Shown: piece by piece, positions 37,681 through 50,720 of the stretch
How positions within the stretch are numbered: position 1 is the stretch's first letter
Layout: every line of letters starts with the position of its first letter
Source of the DNA: Cymbidium sinense
Taxonomy: Eukaryota; Streptophyta; Magnoliopsida; Asparagales; Orchidaceae
NCBI GenBank assembly: GCA_021442155.1
Contig: CM038229.1
Span: 93,963,716 to 94,027,715, forward strand
Direction of reading: 5' to 3'
DNA: 64,000 bases
The notes under the pieces: generated by a model
The model's database searches: none
The model's input: only the letters and a program-made list of their open reading frames with translations
What the model was told of the DNA's origin: nothing
Translations under genes and position numbers: made by a program

Positions 37681-38165
37681 TTTTGGGTTAGGGTTTAGGG
37701 TCTTCAAATCTCTAATAATCAAGGGAAAGTCTCTTAAAGACATTTTCTTTAGCTACCTTAACTACGCTAGGATTAGGTCATTCTTTAGATCTACTCCTAA
37801 TGACATCTTTATTCAAGATTTATGGTTATGGTCTATGATTAGTTTTGGATTTAGGATTTATGGTTTAGGGTTAGTTTAGGGTTTAGGAATTAGGGTTATA
37901 GGTTTTAGGGTTTAGGGTTTATGGTCTTAGGTTTTGGGATTTAGGGTATAGAGTTTAGGGTTTAAAGTTTAGGTTTTAGAGTTTAGGGTTTATGTTTTAG
38001 GGTTTAAGGTTTAGTTTTTAGGGCTTGAGATTTAGGGTTTAGTGTTTAGGGTTTAGGGTTTTTAGGGTTTAGGGTTTAGGGTTTAGGGTTTAATTATAAT
38101 GTTTAAGGTTTAAGTTTTAGTCAAGGGTTTATGGTTTAGGGTTTATGGTTTAAGGTTTAAGGTTT
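37681..38165 (+). repeat. Interstitial TTTAGGG array with a short unique island
   Basis: It begins TTTTGGGTTAGGGTTTAGGG, then a non-telomeric island at 37710-37820 (AAATCTCTAATAATCAAGGG and following). Next come degenerate TTTAGGG repeats, best at 38040-38090. All units have the G-rich strand on plus. The same junction and island recur at 57766-57900. The array is internal, not a chromosome end. Confidence 0.85.
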
Positions 38166-38646
38166 TTTTTAATAGAAAATAAATTCTAATTGAACATTTC
38201 TTCCTTTTTATTTCATCAACCAAGTAGCACCCTAAGTTTTCTAAGATAAAAGCGAGGACATAGAGAAAAATGAGCACCAATAGAGTAAATTAAAAACCCT
38301 AGATAAGTAGAATTACATCTACTATAGAGACAACTCCATAAGCAGTAGATTGGATCGGCCATTCTTCAATTTCTCCAGTTCCCTTCAGAACCACCGTCGC
38401 ATCTCTAGTAGTGGAATCCACCATCGTATCTCTGATCTCTCCCTCCTCCACCACCACGGCTATAAACTCTATCGCTCATCCCACCTCCATAACCACCACT
38501 ACTCTGACCACCACCTCTTTATCCAACAACACCTCTAGATTCCCCACCACCACATCGATAACTGCCACCTCCACCTTCGCCTACACTTCTAGATCTAGAT
38601 TGAGCATAGTTGATGATGATGTTCCTACCGGTTGATCCATTCTTAG
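38166..38646 (-). pseudogene. GRP 3'-end fragment 1 (glycine-rich RNA-binding protein)
   Basis: Read on minus from 38645, the fragment starts KNGSTGRNIIINYAQSRSRS, which corresponds to the last strand of an RRM domain (family form: NGQNLDGRNITVNEAQSR). A glycine-rich tail follows with SSGGYGGGMSD and YSRGGGGGRDQRYDGG, ending GGSEGNWRN and a TGA stop. The fragment continues through about 200 bases of 3' UTR and ends in a short A run (T8 on plus at 38163-38170) before TTTAGGG repeats. Two in-frame stops interrupt the tail. The start of the gene, most of the RRM and any intron are absent. Plant GRPs of this type bind RNA in stress and circadian responses; this fragment cannot. Confidence 0.75.
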
Positions 38647-38875
38647 GGGTGTGGTTGGGGTTGTGGTTTAGGGTTTAGTTTAGGGTTTAGGGGGTTTAGG
38701 GGTTTAGGGTTTAGGGTTTAGTTTTGTGGGTTTAGGTTTAGGGTGTGGTTTAGTTTAGTGGTTTATGGTTTAGTGTTTAGGGTTTTAGGCTTTAGGGTTA
38801 GGTTTAGAGTTTTAGGCTTAGGCTTTAGGTTGGTTAGCTTTATGGTTAGGATTTAGGGTTTAGGGTTTTTTAAAT
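38643..38875 (+). repeat. TTTAGGG array
   Basis: Degenerate TTTAGGG repeats with GGGG, GTGG and single-base changes, directly abutting the upstream end of GRP fragment 1 at CATTCTTAGGGG. G-rich strand on plus. Several closely spaced GGG runs could form G-quadruplexes. Confidence 0.8.
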
Positions 38876-41800
38876 TTAAAACCAATAGGTTTAGGTTTAT
38901 TAAGTTTATTTTTTTTATTTATTTGAGTTTATTTTATTTTTATTTTTATTTAGGTTTATTTTTTTTTTATTTAGTTTAGTTTATTTATTTTAGTTTATGT
39001 TTTTTTTATTTTAGTTTATTTTTTAGGTTTAGGTTTATTTTTTAGTTGAGTTTTATTTTTATTTTATTTTTTATTTAGGTTTAGGTTTAGGTTTTTATAT
39101 TATTTTTTTTAAGTTTAGCTTTTAGGTTTTTATTTTAGGTTTATTTTTGGGTTTTATTTGTTAGTTTAGGTTTAGGTTTAAGCCTTTATTTTCATTTTAA
39201 TTTATTTTATTTAGTTTAGAGTTTAGGTTTAGTTTATTATAAGTTAAGGTTTAGGTTTTATTTATTTTAGTTCAATTTATTTTAGTTTAGTGTTAAGTTT
39301 ATTTTATTTTGTTATTTTTAGGTTTAGGTTCTTTTTTAGTTTATTTATGTTTTATTTTATTTATTTTAGGTTTAATTTTTTTAGGTTTAGGTTTTAGGTT
39401 TTTAGGTTTTATTTATTTTTATTTTATTTTATTTTATTTTTTTATTTTTATTTTATTAGGTTTTATTTTATGTTCATTCTTTTTAGTTTAGGTTTCATTA
39501 ATTTATTTTAGTATTAGTTTTAATTTCTTTTATTTTAGGTTTAGGCTTGAAGTTTTTTATTTTTTATTTTTTTATTTTTTTAGTTTTATTTCTTTTTAGT
39601 TTCAGTCTTTATCTTTTATTTTTTTGGGTGGTTTAGGTTTAGTGTTTTAGGTTTGTAGGGTTTAGGGCTATTGGGGCTAGGGCTCAGTGGTAGAGTTTAT
39701 TCTCATTTTTTTAAACTAAACCCATGTTTAGTTTATTTATTTAGTTTATTATTTTAGTTTATTTAGTTTAGTTTTTTTTTATTTTATATTATTTTTAGGT
39801 TTTAGCTAGGTTTATGTTTATTTTTAGTTTATTTTATTTTTATTTTATTTTTCCTGGTTTAGGTTTTATTTTTATTTTAAGTTTAGGTTTAGGTTTTTTA
39901 TTTTATTTTTTAGGTTTTAGGTTTTCTTATTTTTAAGTTTATTTTAATGTTTTATTTTTTAGTTTTAGTTTAGGTTTATTTTTAGTTTATTTTTATTTAG
40001 TTTAGGTTTAGTTAAGTTTATTTTAGTTTAGGTTTTATTTATTTTATTTTAGGTTTAGGTTTATTTTATTTTGTATATTTAGTTTAGGTTTTTTTTAGTT
40101 TAGATTTGCCTATATTTTTTAATTTTAGTTATTTTAGGTTTATTTTTAGGTTTAGTTTTTATTTTATTTCATTTTTTTATTTTATTTTTTATTTTATTTT
40201 TAGATTTTATTTTATTTTATTTTATTTTTAGGTTTACTTTATTTTAGTTTAGTTTAGTTTTATTTATTTTATTTTAGTTTAGTTTATATTTTTTTTATTT
40301 TGTTTTTATTTTTTTATAGTTTGGTTTTTTATTTTATTTTATCTTATTTCTTTATTTGGTTTATTTTATTTATTTTTGATTTTTTAGGTTTATTTAGTTT
40401 TAGGTTCAGGTTTTAGGTTTTGTGGCCTGGGTTTATTTGGTTTTAGGTTATTTTGGTCAGGGTCTGGGGTTTTAGGTTTAAGATTTTAGTACTCAGGTTT
40501 TTATTTGTGTTTTGGGTTGTGGCTCATGTATTTTTATTTAGGTCAGTTTAGTTTATTATTTTATCTTAGGTTTAGTAGTTTAGATCATAGGTTTTTAATT
40601 AAGCAAACCCAGTTTTTATTTATTTATTTTATTTATTTATTTTTTTTTATTTTTATTTAGTTTTTTTTTATTTTATTTAATTTTATATTTTTAGGTTTAT
40701 TTATTTTAGTTTTATTTTTTTATAGTTTAGGTTTTATTTTTAGATTTATTTTATTTAATTTTTACATTTAGGTTTTATTTTTTTATTTTAGGTTAGATTT
40801 TATTTTATTTAGTATGTTTTATTATTTTAGGTTTAGTATTTTAATAGTGTTTTTTATTTATTTTATTTATAGTATTATTTATTTATTTTATTTATTTTAG
40901 TAGGTTTAGGTTTATTTTATTTTTAGTTTATTTATGTTTATAGGTTTTAGTATTTTATTTTATTTTATTTTATTTTTTACATTTAGTTTATTTTATTAGT
41001 TTATTTAGGTTATTTTATAGTTTAGGTATTTATTTTATTATTTTTATTTTTATTTATTTATTTAGTTTAGGTTAGGGTATTATTTATATATTTAGTTTAG
41101 GTTTTAATTCTTTAGTTTATAGTTTAATTTGTGGTAGGTAGGGTGTTTAGTGGTTTAGTGGTTTAGGGTAGGGTAGAGGAGCAGGTTTAGGTTGGTTTAG
41201 TTAGGGTTTGGCCTGGGTAGGAGGGTTTTAAAAAAAAAGCAAAGGCAGGTTTATTTAGTTTATTTATTTAGTATTTTATTTTGATTTAGTTTATTTTTAT
41301 TTTATTTAGTTTAGTTTATTTTTATTTATTTATTTTAGTGTAGGTTTTATTTTAGTTTAATTTTTAGTGATTTATTTTTAGTTTAGTTCTATTTTATTTT
41401 ATTTTCTAGGTTCTTAAATTTTTATTTTAGGTTCAGTGTTTAGGTTTTTTATTTTATTTTCTTAGGTTTAGGTTTTAGGTTTTATTTTAAGATTATTTTT
41501 AGGTTTTATTTTTTTAGTTTAGGTTTAGGTTTATTTTTTGTTATTTTATTTTATTTAGTTTAGGTTTAGGTTTAGTAGTTTATTTTAGTTTAGGTTTAGG
41601 TTTTATAGTTTAATTTAGTTTATTTAGTTTAGGTTTAGGTTTATTTTATTTTTATTTTAGGTTTTGGTTTTTTAGTTTAGGGTTTATGTTTTATTTTTTA
41701 TTTATTTTAACTTTTAGTTTTAGGTTTATTATTTAGGTTTAGGTTTTATTTACTTTTTTAATTAGTTTTATTTATTTTATTTTAGGTTTATTATTTTATT

Positions 41801-42600
41801 TTTTATTTTAAGTTTAATTTTATTTTATTTATTTTTTTTTAGTTTAGTTTTTTATTTATTTATTTTAGTTTAGTTTTTATTTTTTTTGTTTTATTTTTAG
41901 GTTTAGGTTTAGTTTAGTTTTAGTTTATGTTTTATTTTATTTATTTTAATTTATTTTGGTTTAGATTTATTTATTTATTTATTTTAGGTTTATATTTAGT
42001 TTAGGTTTTTAGCTTTTATTTATGGTCTTAAAGCCTTTTTGGCTCAGGGTAGGTTTGGTTTAGTCTGTTTTAGGGTTTAGGTTTAGGGTTTAGGATCTTA
42101 GGCCTGGGATTTTAGTTTAGATTTATCCTTTAGGGTTTAGGGTCTGGCTCAGGATCGGCTTTAGGGTTTATGGTTTGGGTTAGTTCTATTGTTTATTTGG
42201 TTTTAGGGTCTTTTTTTTGAACGAGAAAAAATCTTTTTTATTTATGTTTATTTTATTTTCTTTAATTTAGTTTATTTATTTTGGCTTATTTATTTTATTT
42301 TAGGTTCTTTATTTTAGTTTATTTTAAGTTTAGGTTTAGGTTTATTTTTTGGTGAGTTTTATTTTATTTTATGTTTTAGGTTTAGATTTTATTTTTATTG
42401 TTTGGTTTAGGTTTTTTTTTATGTTTAGGTTTTTATTTTAGGTTTAATTTTAGGTTTAATTTTTTAGTTTAGGTTTAGGTTTATTTTTAATTTATTTATT
42501 TTATTTACTTTAGGGTTTAGGTTTAGTTTATTTTAGGTTTAGGTTTTATTTATTTTAGTTTAGGTTTAGGTTTATTTTATTTTTATTTTAGGTTTAAATT
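38876..42600 (+). repeat. T-rich, nearly C-free degenerate telomere-type array
   Basis: About 3.7 kb made almost only of T, A and G: phrases TTTAGTTTA, TTTTATTTTA, AGGTTTAGG (often six-base TTTAGG rather than TTTAGGG). Many lines have no C at all. Small islands with GGCTCAGG/GCCTGGG phrases occur near 39650-39700, 40430-40560, 41130-41250 and 42020-42200. It looks like a decayed or slippage-expanded TTTAGGG array; similar shorter blocks occur at 59030, 60676 and 62966. Part of the pattern could be a base-calling or assembly artefact of telomere-type repeats. Short open frames across it are meaningless. Confidence 0.7.
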
Positions 42601-42634
42601 ATTTTTAGTTGAGTGTCTAAGTTTAATTTGATTA

Positions 42635-43009
42635 AGATGTCTTAGCTCACCTTAAAAAGTTTTCAGGTAAGTTAAGCTTATATATGCCTTTATCCAAAAG
42701 AGATGAGCAAATCTCTAATCAAGGCCTTACTTGATCTAGAGATATGCTTAGCTCAAGAATTGCTACTAAAGAGGAGGCCACTCAAGGACATCTTAGAGTT
42801 ACATCTGATGAAGACTTACTCTGGGAGGACCGAGCACAACACCCTCTTTATATTACTGGATGTTGAAGATATAGTCTATTTAGAGTTTTGTTGACCGTGT
42901 ATCAACATTATGAGTATAAGAACCCTTGCCTACTAGAGGATCGCATCCCCAAACTCCAAAAAAGAAAGGATGATGTTAAGAGGATTCAATGAACAAGGCG
43001 AGAGGGCCG
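42635..43009 (+). pseudogene. Tat copy 3: protease-region fragment, left of inserted LTR
   Basis: Aligns by eye with 4300-4683 of copy 1: RDEQISNQGLT-type sequence, then ALLDLEICLAQ, TEHNTLFILLDVEDIVY in place of HNRPLYIIIDMGRF, and MLRGFNEQGERA-type sequence at 42973-43005. It ends GGCCG at 43005-43009, where the antisense LTR begins. The other side, GGCCT, is at 50178-50182. The left junction with the T-rich array is near 42605-42635. The active-site stretch is partly deleted. Confidence 0.65.
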
Positions 43010-46000
43010 GGTTTATTTTAGATGTATGGGGGACACCATCATATGGGGGGTACTTTGATGATTATGTACAACATTGAGGTATGATGTACTATCTCGAAAG
43101 ATAGTGGTATCACCCTACAATGGACCTAATAACGTAATAAGGACTCTTAAGGCATGATGGGTCTTCAAATGTACGAGAGAATTTTCTCCTATTTTATGTG
43201 GATGAATAAAGCAGGGTTTATATTAAACTAGGTTCTTAAGTTCTGTATGGAGGCAAGCCTCCATAGTTAATTACATCTTAGAAATGAAATTTTCTAAGAA
43301 TACTCTTGATTAAAGTAGACAATTATCATCTCCAAAGATTTCAAGGTTAGACTATCAAAAGATTAGTTGTATTTGGAAAATCAATTGGGAAAGCTAAAGG
43401 AGAAGACTTATTTTGGAATCCAAATGATATAAGTAGGAAATGCTCATGATACTAAGAAGCCTAATGAACATTCCAATCTATCCTGATTGGGCTTTATAAT
43501 TTTGAAGTTGAGGGATTTATATGTTTTGAGTTGAAATTTAATTAGATTACTGTGGGTTTATACTCAACCAACAAGGTTGTGGAAATTCTTAAGAGGTAAG
43601 GATTTATGCTCATAGTCAAGGGAGTAGCTACCTCAGATCCTAAATCAAGGGAGCCTTAGCATGACCTAAATCGAAGTGATAGGTGGACATAAGGGTTTAA
43701 CTCCACAAGAGAGAATAAATTGTCTGACTTCTGGACTTATAATCGGTTGAAGTGGCTGCCAGCTAACTCCTCCTACGAATTTAAAACCATGTAGTTCAAT
43801 CTTATGAATTGCAAGATTGCTAGTGTAGTTATTCAATTAGAAAGAGACTAAAGTCCTAAACACAATCCCTTAGAGACTAGAGCATGAGTGATATGAGCAT
43901 ATGACTTAATCTATAGATGGAAAATATTTTGAATTTTTTTTATTATTTTAAACACATCATTTTGATAGAGGCTTTAGGATTTCTTTTTCCTAAATGCATG
44001 ATGAAATATATTATGAATCAAATAAGCAAGATGAAGGCATTCTCTACCACAAGGGATGCCCTCACAGGTAAAGCATTTTTTTAATGTGCAAAGATGGAGC
44101 TCCTTCATGTTCAAAAGACAAAGAATATGCATGCATGATGTGAAACATACAACCATACAGCTAAGGGGTTGCTAAATCTTTTAATTATCTTATTTATGTC
44201 TTAGGATTTTTGATGAGGTTATGAGTTGTTTAAAATTTAGTTATGAGTGATTAGTTGGGTAAAAAAGTTATTTTTTATCCTAAGGGCCTAATTGTATCCA
44301 AGCCACACATTAAAGCATCAATCATTTAAGAAACTATGAAAAGCATGCCATCCTAATGCACAATGTAAACATAACATCAAAAATTATATAAACTATCATA
44401 AAAGAATAAAAGGCCAATGCGGTCGGGTACCGCCGTACAACCTGAAGAGAGAAAAGATGAATAATTATAATTGTATTAAATGCTATGGGGGACTTCTTTC
44501 TTTATATCCCTATTTCTGATTTGGTTCCTTTTGTATTTTGAAGGTGCTTGCTTCAAAGGCATCATGGCACCCCAGACAAAGCCGGCCACTACTCATCTTA
44601 ATCTCCCATAGCACCAATCTTAATTCCTATTGCAAAATGCACATTTATGCGGGAAAAGAAATCTAACTACACATGCAAGATAAAGGTTTACTAAATATAC
44701 ATATAATCCCAAGAAGTTGTATTTATAATTTAGACTTAACACCCTACACATGGGTAACTAAGCCCATCTTAACTTGGATTATGCTTAAGGATTTAAGCAA
44801 CCTACAAAAAGAGCATTCACATTTATTTTGAAGCATCCCTTTAGCATAATTCCCTACAGAAAACATCATTAGGCTAATATTGGTCTATCATCCAGTCTAC
44901 GAAGCATATACCCTAACAACCAATCTAAAAAAATACATCATAAAATAAAACATACTTCACATCATACGCCATCCTAACTTAGAGTGGAAGTGGTGACTTA
45001 ATTCTAATGTGTGTATTAAGGTTTGTGTGGTAAGTCTTGGCATTAGTGTTGTATTTTCTAGTGTAGAAGGATTCAATTTAACATGAATTATTGATTTCAC
45101 TTGAAGTAGTTTAATTGATTTGAGAATTTTAATTTGTGTTTTCTTTTATTTCATTTGATTACACTTAGAAACTAAGTGTTATGAAGAAAGGAAAAGAGGA
45201 TTGCCCTCTTTCATCCCTACCTTAAGTCACTTTCTAAAGTATATTAATTTGATTTAGTTCTCTTTAGTGAATTGCTTATTAAATGATTTAATTAATGTTT
45301 AGGTTCACTTTAAATAATCCTATTCAAAATGAAAGGCATCTTAAGATTAATTTAATTGAATTACTACATAATAACATATATTAAATCATTCCTTTCCATC
45401 ACATGTAACATGCATCGATTTAATCCTAAGTGTATCTATACATGTAACATATTTTAGCACTTTAAATGATAAATGTATGTGTATGTTTAGAATTCATATT
45501 TTATCTTACTAAATTTTTTAAACATATTAATTTAAAATTTTAAACAAAAGGACATAAGAAATTGCTTTCCTTGGACACACATGGATGTATACATAAATAA
45601 GGGAAAGAAAACCATGCAAAGATTGTATATTTTTTGATTGAATCATTTATATATGTGAATTAAAGCTCTATCCAAATTCTAATGTTGAAATACATAAGAA
45701 TGAAATCAAATGGGTATGTGCCATTGTTAAACTAGGGAAGTGAGGTGATCAAATGACCTCCTTGGGGCTAGCTAAAGCCTCGTGTTCTGGGATGTCCACT
45801 ATATACCCATTACCATTCAATCTTATATAAATCAACACATGAATAGAGGAAAGAGAACTCAACATTCATACACTTAAGCTATAAGCACATGCATTTCTTA
45901 TGTATTTATAACTAGCATCATATCACATATTATTATTCATTTATAATCTTTTGAAAAATACATTTGAATTTAATAGTGATAATAGTAACACATATATTAA

Positions 46001-49000
46001 ATTAAATCAACACATGCAAGCTTACATAAAGGAAATCCATTTTATTTTACTTGATTTTGAAAAGATGGATGCATGAATTCAAATGACATACCAAATTTAA
46101 CATGATTGGAAAGAGGACAATCAAATATAAGCATGTGATTCATTCAACCGAACTAGTTCTTAAGGATAATCAAATCAAATAAGATTATTTAGAGCAAACC
46201 AAAGCTTCCTTATTAATTAAGTTTTTGATTTGATTTGATTTAAAGAGGAGAAGAGAAATAATCAATTGTTGTTTTAAACCAATTCCCACATTATTGGTTT
46301 TATTTAGGTTAAGGAAATTTAATTAAGTTGATTTTATGGGTTAATTAATTTTAACCCTTAATTAGATGAATTAATTACCCTTACCTATGTCACCTTAAAG
46401 TAATTAACTAAATAATTATGAGCCAACATGATATGCATGGAAAATAAACTTGCAATGATCCTTGATAATAAGAAAAGAAACCAAATGCAATTGGCTCATG
46501 ATTAATAGTTAATTAGATTAAGGGACTTAATTAATTACTATTATGGTTTTCCCACACATGTGGACTAACCATAATTTCATTAAACTCTTAGGTTATTAAA
46601 CACCCAAAAGATCTACCCGATGATTTAATTAATTTGATGTGATTATGATTTCAATTTGATTAAGTGATTTAATTAATTAGTTAAATCATAATTAATTTCA
46701 TTTTAAAAAAAGGGTGAAATGAACTTAGGGAAAGGGGTCCCAACCCTATTCCTTAGTTCCCTCAATTGAACAATGATTAATAAACTTAAAACTAATTTAT
46801 CACTATTCATGAGAATCAATTAATTAACTTAAAAGAGTAGTTAAGGTTTAATTATTCAATTTTCTTAATTAAGTGAGCAATAAATCCTAAGAAAATCATA
46901 GGAGGAAGAGGTCATCCCATTAAATTAGCCCACAAAATTTGGGATTAATTGCTCAAGTAATTTAGGAGTAATTAAGAAAATTAATTTTATAATTGAACTT
47001 TAATTACTATTCAAAATTAGTTTAGATCATTTTTAATTTATTCTCCTCAGAAATAATTTTAAAATGAGTATTTATTTGCAATTGTTTTATTTAGCTATGA
47101 TTTTTTATGATTTTAAGAAGTTTTAGCCATTAAAAATGATTAATTAAGCTAATTAAAGCCTAATCCTGTTAGCGCCACATGGCGCACTGACATGGCGAGC
47201 TTTCCACATGGCACCGAGATTGGCTACTTAAAACTTATCCGACTCAACACCTACATGGTGGCGGTCGACACGCTTTCTCATATGTCATCCGATCTCTATG
47301 ATTAATCCCATAGATTAATAAGATTAAATTAGATCGATCTAGTTGATCTAATCATGGCTGTCTATTCTAATCATGTGGAATGGACGGTGCGTGATCTAAT
47401 GTCACATGAGTGAGGAAGAATGGAGTCCATCCGCCATTACTCACTTGATCCGAGCTTACCTGAGCTCAGATCAACTCCAAAAGGATCCCACACCTTTACG
47501 GCATCAATCGGAGGGGATCCAACATTCAAGATCACATAAGATACAAGTTTTCTTCAAAAACCTCCAACCCTTTTTTACCTAAGGATCAGTTTTGGAGGCA
47601 TACCTTCAGAGCTCAAGATCGGTGAATGAGGAAGCTTCATATAGTGGAGATGAAGCCCTGTTGAGTAGTAATTGGAAAAATTCCTTATTATTCACTCGGA
47701 AGGCCATGAACTAACAATCTGGAGCTCAGCTTTGATCCAAGTCCCACTTCCGGTGCTCATGAAGCTTGGGAGATGATTTATTCTTACTCGACAAGGCCTA
47801 GAGAAGGTGCATGCAAAGCTAATTTAAGTTTGATGGATAAATGGGGAAGTTAGGTTAGAAATGGGAGTGTCCTATTTTAGGACAAAAGGGAATGACTTTT
47901 TTTGATCAAGGAACGAGCTTGGGAGCTTAAGAAATGGTTCTAGAGGCTCATCTTGGGTAGTTAGGGCTCTGAGGAATGATTTTTGTGTGTGTTTGAGTGG
48001 AAATGAGGGGGTGTATACCACTTTTCATCTTGATCAGATGGTGGGATCGAGTTTGGCTTTAGTCCACCCATCTGAGGAGTCATGGTGGGAGGAGGTGAGT
48101 TGGCTCTTTGGTGAAGGTGTGGAGGCATGCCAAAAAGGAATTGTGGCTCTAATGGGAGGGTGAAGTGATTTCACCTCCCATGGGTCATGGTTGACCCAGC
48201 CACCCCTTGGGTCAGGTTGGGTAGTGTCATAGGTGCCTAGGTGGACCATTGGGAGAGTACCAAGTGGCCAAGAAATGGAAATGACCACTTACATGGGAAA
48301 TTTGTCTCATGTGATGCCCTTGAGCTAAGCATAGAATGATCATTTAGCATTGGGTTTGATTTTGGCAGATTTGAAATGAGCCAAAAGTGGGTTAGCCCAA
48401 ATTTCAAGTCAATTGGAGTTGATTTGGTTAGTTTGGCACAATTTGACTCATTTAGGTCAAATTGGTAATCAAGTTGACAATTGGTCAAATTGGGTCAAAC
48501 CAAGGGTTGGGTCAAGTTCATATGATCATTTGGGATGTTTTGGTTCAATTGGTTTGGTTTAGTTTGGCTTAGATTTGATTTTGGCTCATTTCAATTCATT
48601 TGGGTCAAATTAGTTAAGTTGACCAATTTGACCAATTTGGCCAAATTCGTTTGGGTGTTGTTTGGGTTTAGTTGACCAAAGAAGGATTATAGGCTTTGGT
48701 TTCAATTAATTTGAATTTGGTTTTGACTTAGCCAAGTTGAACCTTTAGATCAATTTGCTAAGTAGGTCAATTGTTCAATTGGGTCAAATCATGGCTTTGG
48801 TCAAGTTCAACAATCAATTTAGAATGAACTTGAGCCATTAGTTGCAATTAATTTAGTTTATATTTTGATTTGACCCAATTTGGTCTTTTAAGTCAATTTG
48901 GGTCAACTTGAGTCAAGAGGGCCAATTGGTTTTAGTTTGACTCAATTGAAGGTCAAGTCATATTCAAATATTGATTTTGATTTGGTATGAATTGTTGGTT

Positions 49001-50177
49001 TTAAAGGATTTGGATTAGTTGCACTTTGGCTAGTTTGGGTTCATAGGGTTGACTGAAAAAATTACCAAGTTGACTTGGTTTGACCCAAGTTGTGACAATT
49101 GATCAACCTAGGGTGATCAACAATCATGATGGGATGTTTTGATGGGCTTGATTCAGTCCAATTTGGGTAGGATTAGAACTTGGCTCAATAGGTCAAATTC
49201 GCCACTTTAGGTCAAGTGGACCAATTGGGTTTAGTTCTTGACTTTGGGTTGAGTTTTATTTAGTTGAGTTTATATATAGATTTGGGATTGATATATAAAT
49301 TCAATTGCTTGGTTGTTCAAATGGGTTTTGGTTCATTTGAACATTTCAAGTCAAAAGGTTAATTTGACTTGGGTTGATTTTTTGGTTTGGATTGATGATT
49401 GATTTTATTTATATTTGTGAATATGATTGAAGGTATGATTGATTCATGAGAAAATCAATTAAATTTGGGTTTTGGAATGAAGGAATTTGGCTAAGTCATG
49501 GAGTTGGGTCATGTGGCTTAGGTTTGGATTTTGATTTGGATTGATTTAGTTTTGATGATTTAAATGTATATTTTCTTTAAATTTGTGAAGATGAATGAAA
49601 ATATGATTGATTTGTGAGAAAATCAATTGAGTTTGACTTGATTTGGATTAAGATTTGGCTAAGTCCATCGGATAAGTCATATGGCTTTAGAAGGGTTTAA
49701 TTTGATTTGATTTGATTTAGTTTGATCATTTGAATGTAGATTTGATTTATATTTAGGAAGATGATTGAAGATATAAATTGATTATGAGAAAATCATTGAT
49801 TTTGGATTGATTTGGACTAAGATTTGGCTAAGTCGGGGATAGTCATATGGCTTAGAAGGGTTTCAAGTTTGGATTTGATCATGGGCTTCAATCATTTGGT
49901 TTTGGAAATTTGGGTTTGGATTTGGATTTGAATTAGATGTTTGAATTGAACTTGAGGTTTGGTTTGAGAAGGTGAACATGGATTGGATTTGGTTGTAGGT
50001 GGATTATCCTAATCCCTAAGGCATAACCTAATCCTATGGTTAACCCTTCTAAGTCTTTAGCTTAGTTAAAGTGTTTACATAATTATTTAGAAGTGTCTTA
50101 TGACTACGGATGTCTTAGTGTCTAGAAGACTCCTAAGTCTAAGATGGGAAGATTGAATTCATAATTCAAAAGTGAGG
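43010..50177 (-). mobile_element. LTR3: antisense solo LTR in Tat copy 3
   Basis: The most complete LTR of the window, about 7.2 kb, reverse complement of LTR1/LTR2. On plus it runs from the 3' part (43050-45030, matching inverted 33000-35010, including the AGGAGTTAGCTGGC block near 43760) into the part shared with 17581-22578. Flanks GGCCG (43005-43009) and GGCCT (50178-50182) fit a target-site duplication. The CAACA end preserved in copy 2 is eroded here (AGTGAGG), and the first 80 or so bases are degraded. Minus-strand ORFs such as 48034-48288 and 48237-48488 are not conserved in LTR1 or LTR2. Confidence 0.7.
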
Positions 50178-50720
50178 GGCCTTAGGGCTCCATAGTGTTG
50201 CTCGAGGTTTTCTGGGAGCATCATCCTCAAGTCAAGAAGTTGATGTAGAACTTGAGGATGATTCATATAAATATTTAATAGAATTACCTTTTGATTGGTA
50301 CTTACTTTGTGTTCATAATTTAGTAAAGAAAGGGTTAATCCCACATACTTGGTCAAAGCCTAGGTCAGACTACATCGAAAAAATATGGAAAAATAAATGT
50401 AAAAGCTCTCAATCAAGACCGGGATAAGGATTCATAGTGGGTCCAATCGATGATGACAACGCCAATCATCACCAATCATTTGGAATCGATAAGTTCTTTT
50501 CAAATCACATTATCTCATATGAGATTGTGCTTAGAAACTTAGATGATCTAGATGATTTTGAAGTCAAAGATGCACCGCTAGAGTTCAAGAAGAGATCAAG
50601 TCAACCATCGCATCAAGGGAAATCAACTTAGAATCAAGTAGATCCATGCCCTATACATTAGTTCTTTATTGAATGAAATTGAAACCAATGACTTAGTTAG
50701 CTATTGACTAAGTTTAAGAA
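50178..50720 (+). pseudogene. Tat copy 3: linker, with internal deletion
   Basis: Begins GGCCTTAGGGCTCCATAGTGTTG, equal to the start of copy 2, then jumps to sequence equivalent to 23441 in copy 2, so about 820 bases (post-protease segment and Lys/Glu tail) are missing. The acidic pre-RT segment remains in part (FFSNHIISYEIVLRNLDDL, FEVKDAPLEFKK) at 50485-50600, frameshifted at its end. Confidence 0.6.

Noticed and set aside
39309..39491. Hydrophobic 60-codon ORF in the T-rich array as a membrane peptide
   Set aside because: Any T-rich repeat reads as Phe/Leu/Ile; there is no conservation or start context.
37681..42600. A true chromosome end
   Set aside because: Retroelement sequence continues on both sides and the array is degenerate and repeated elsewhere in the window.
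48034..48488. Overlapping minus-strand ORFs of about 84 codons in LTR3
   Set aside because: They lie in the TTGACC-rich LTR part and are broken in the corresponding parts of the other LTRs.
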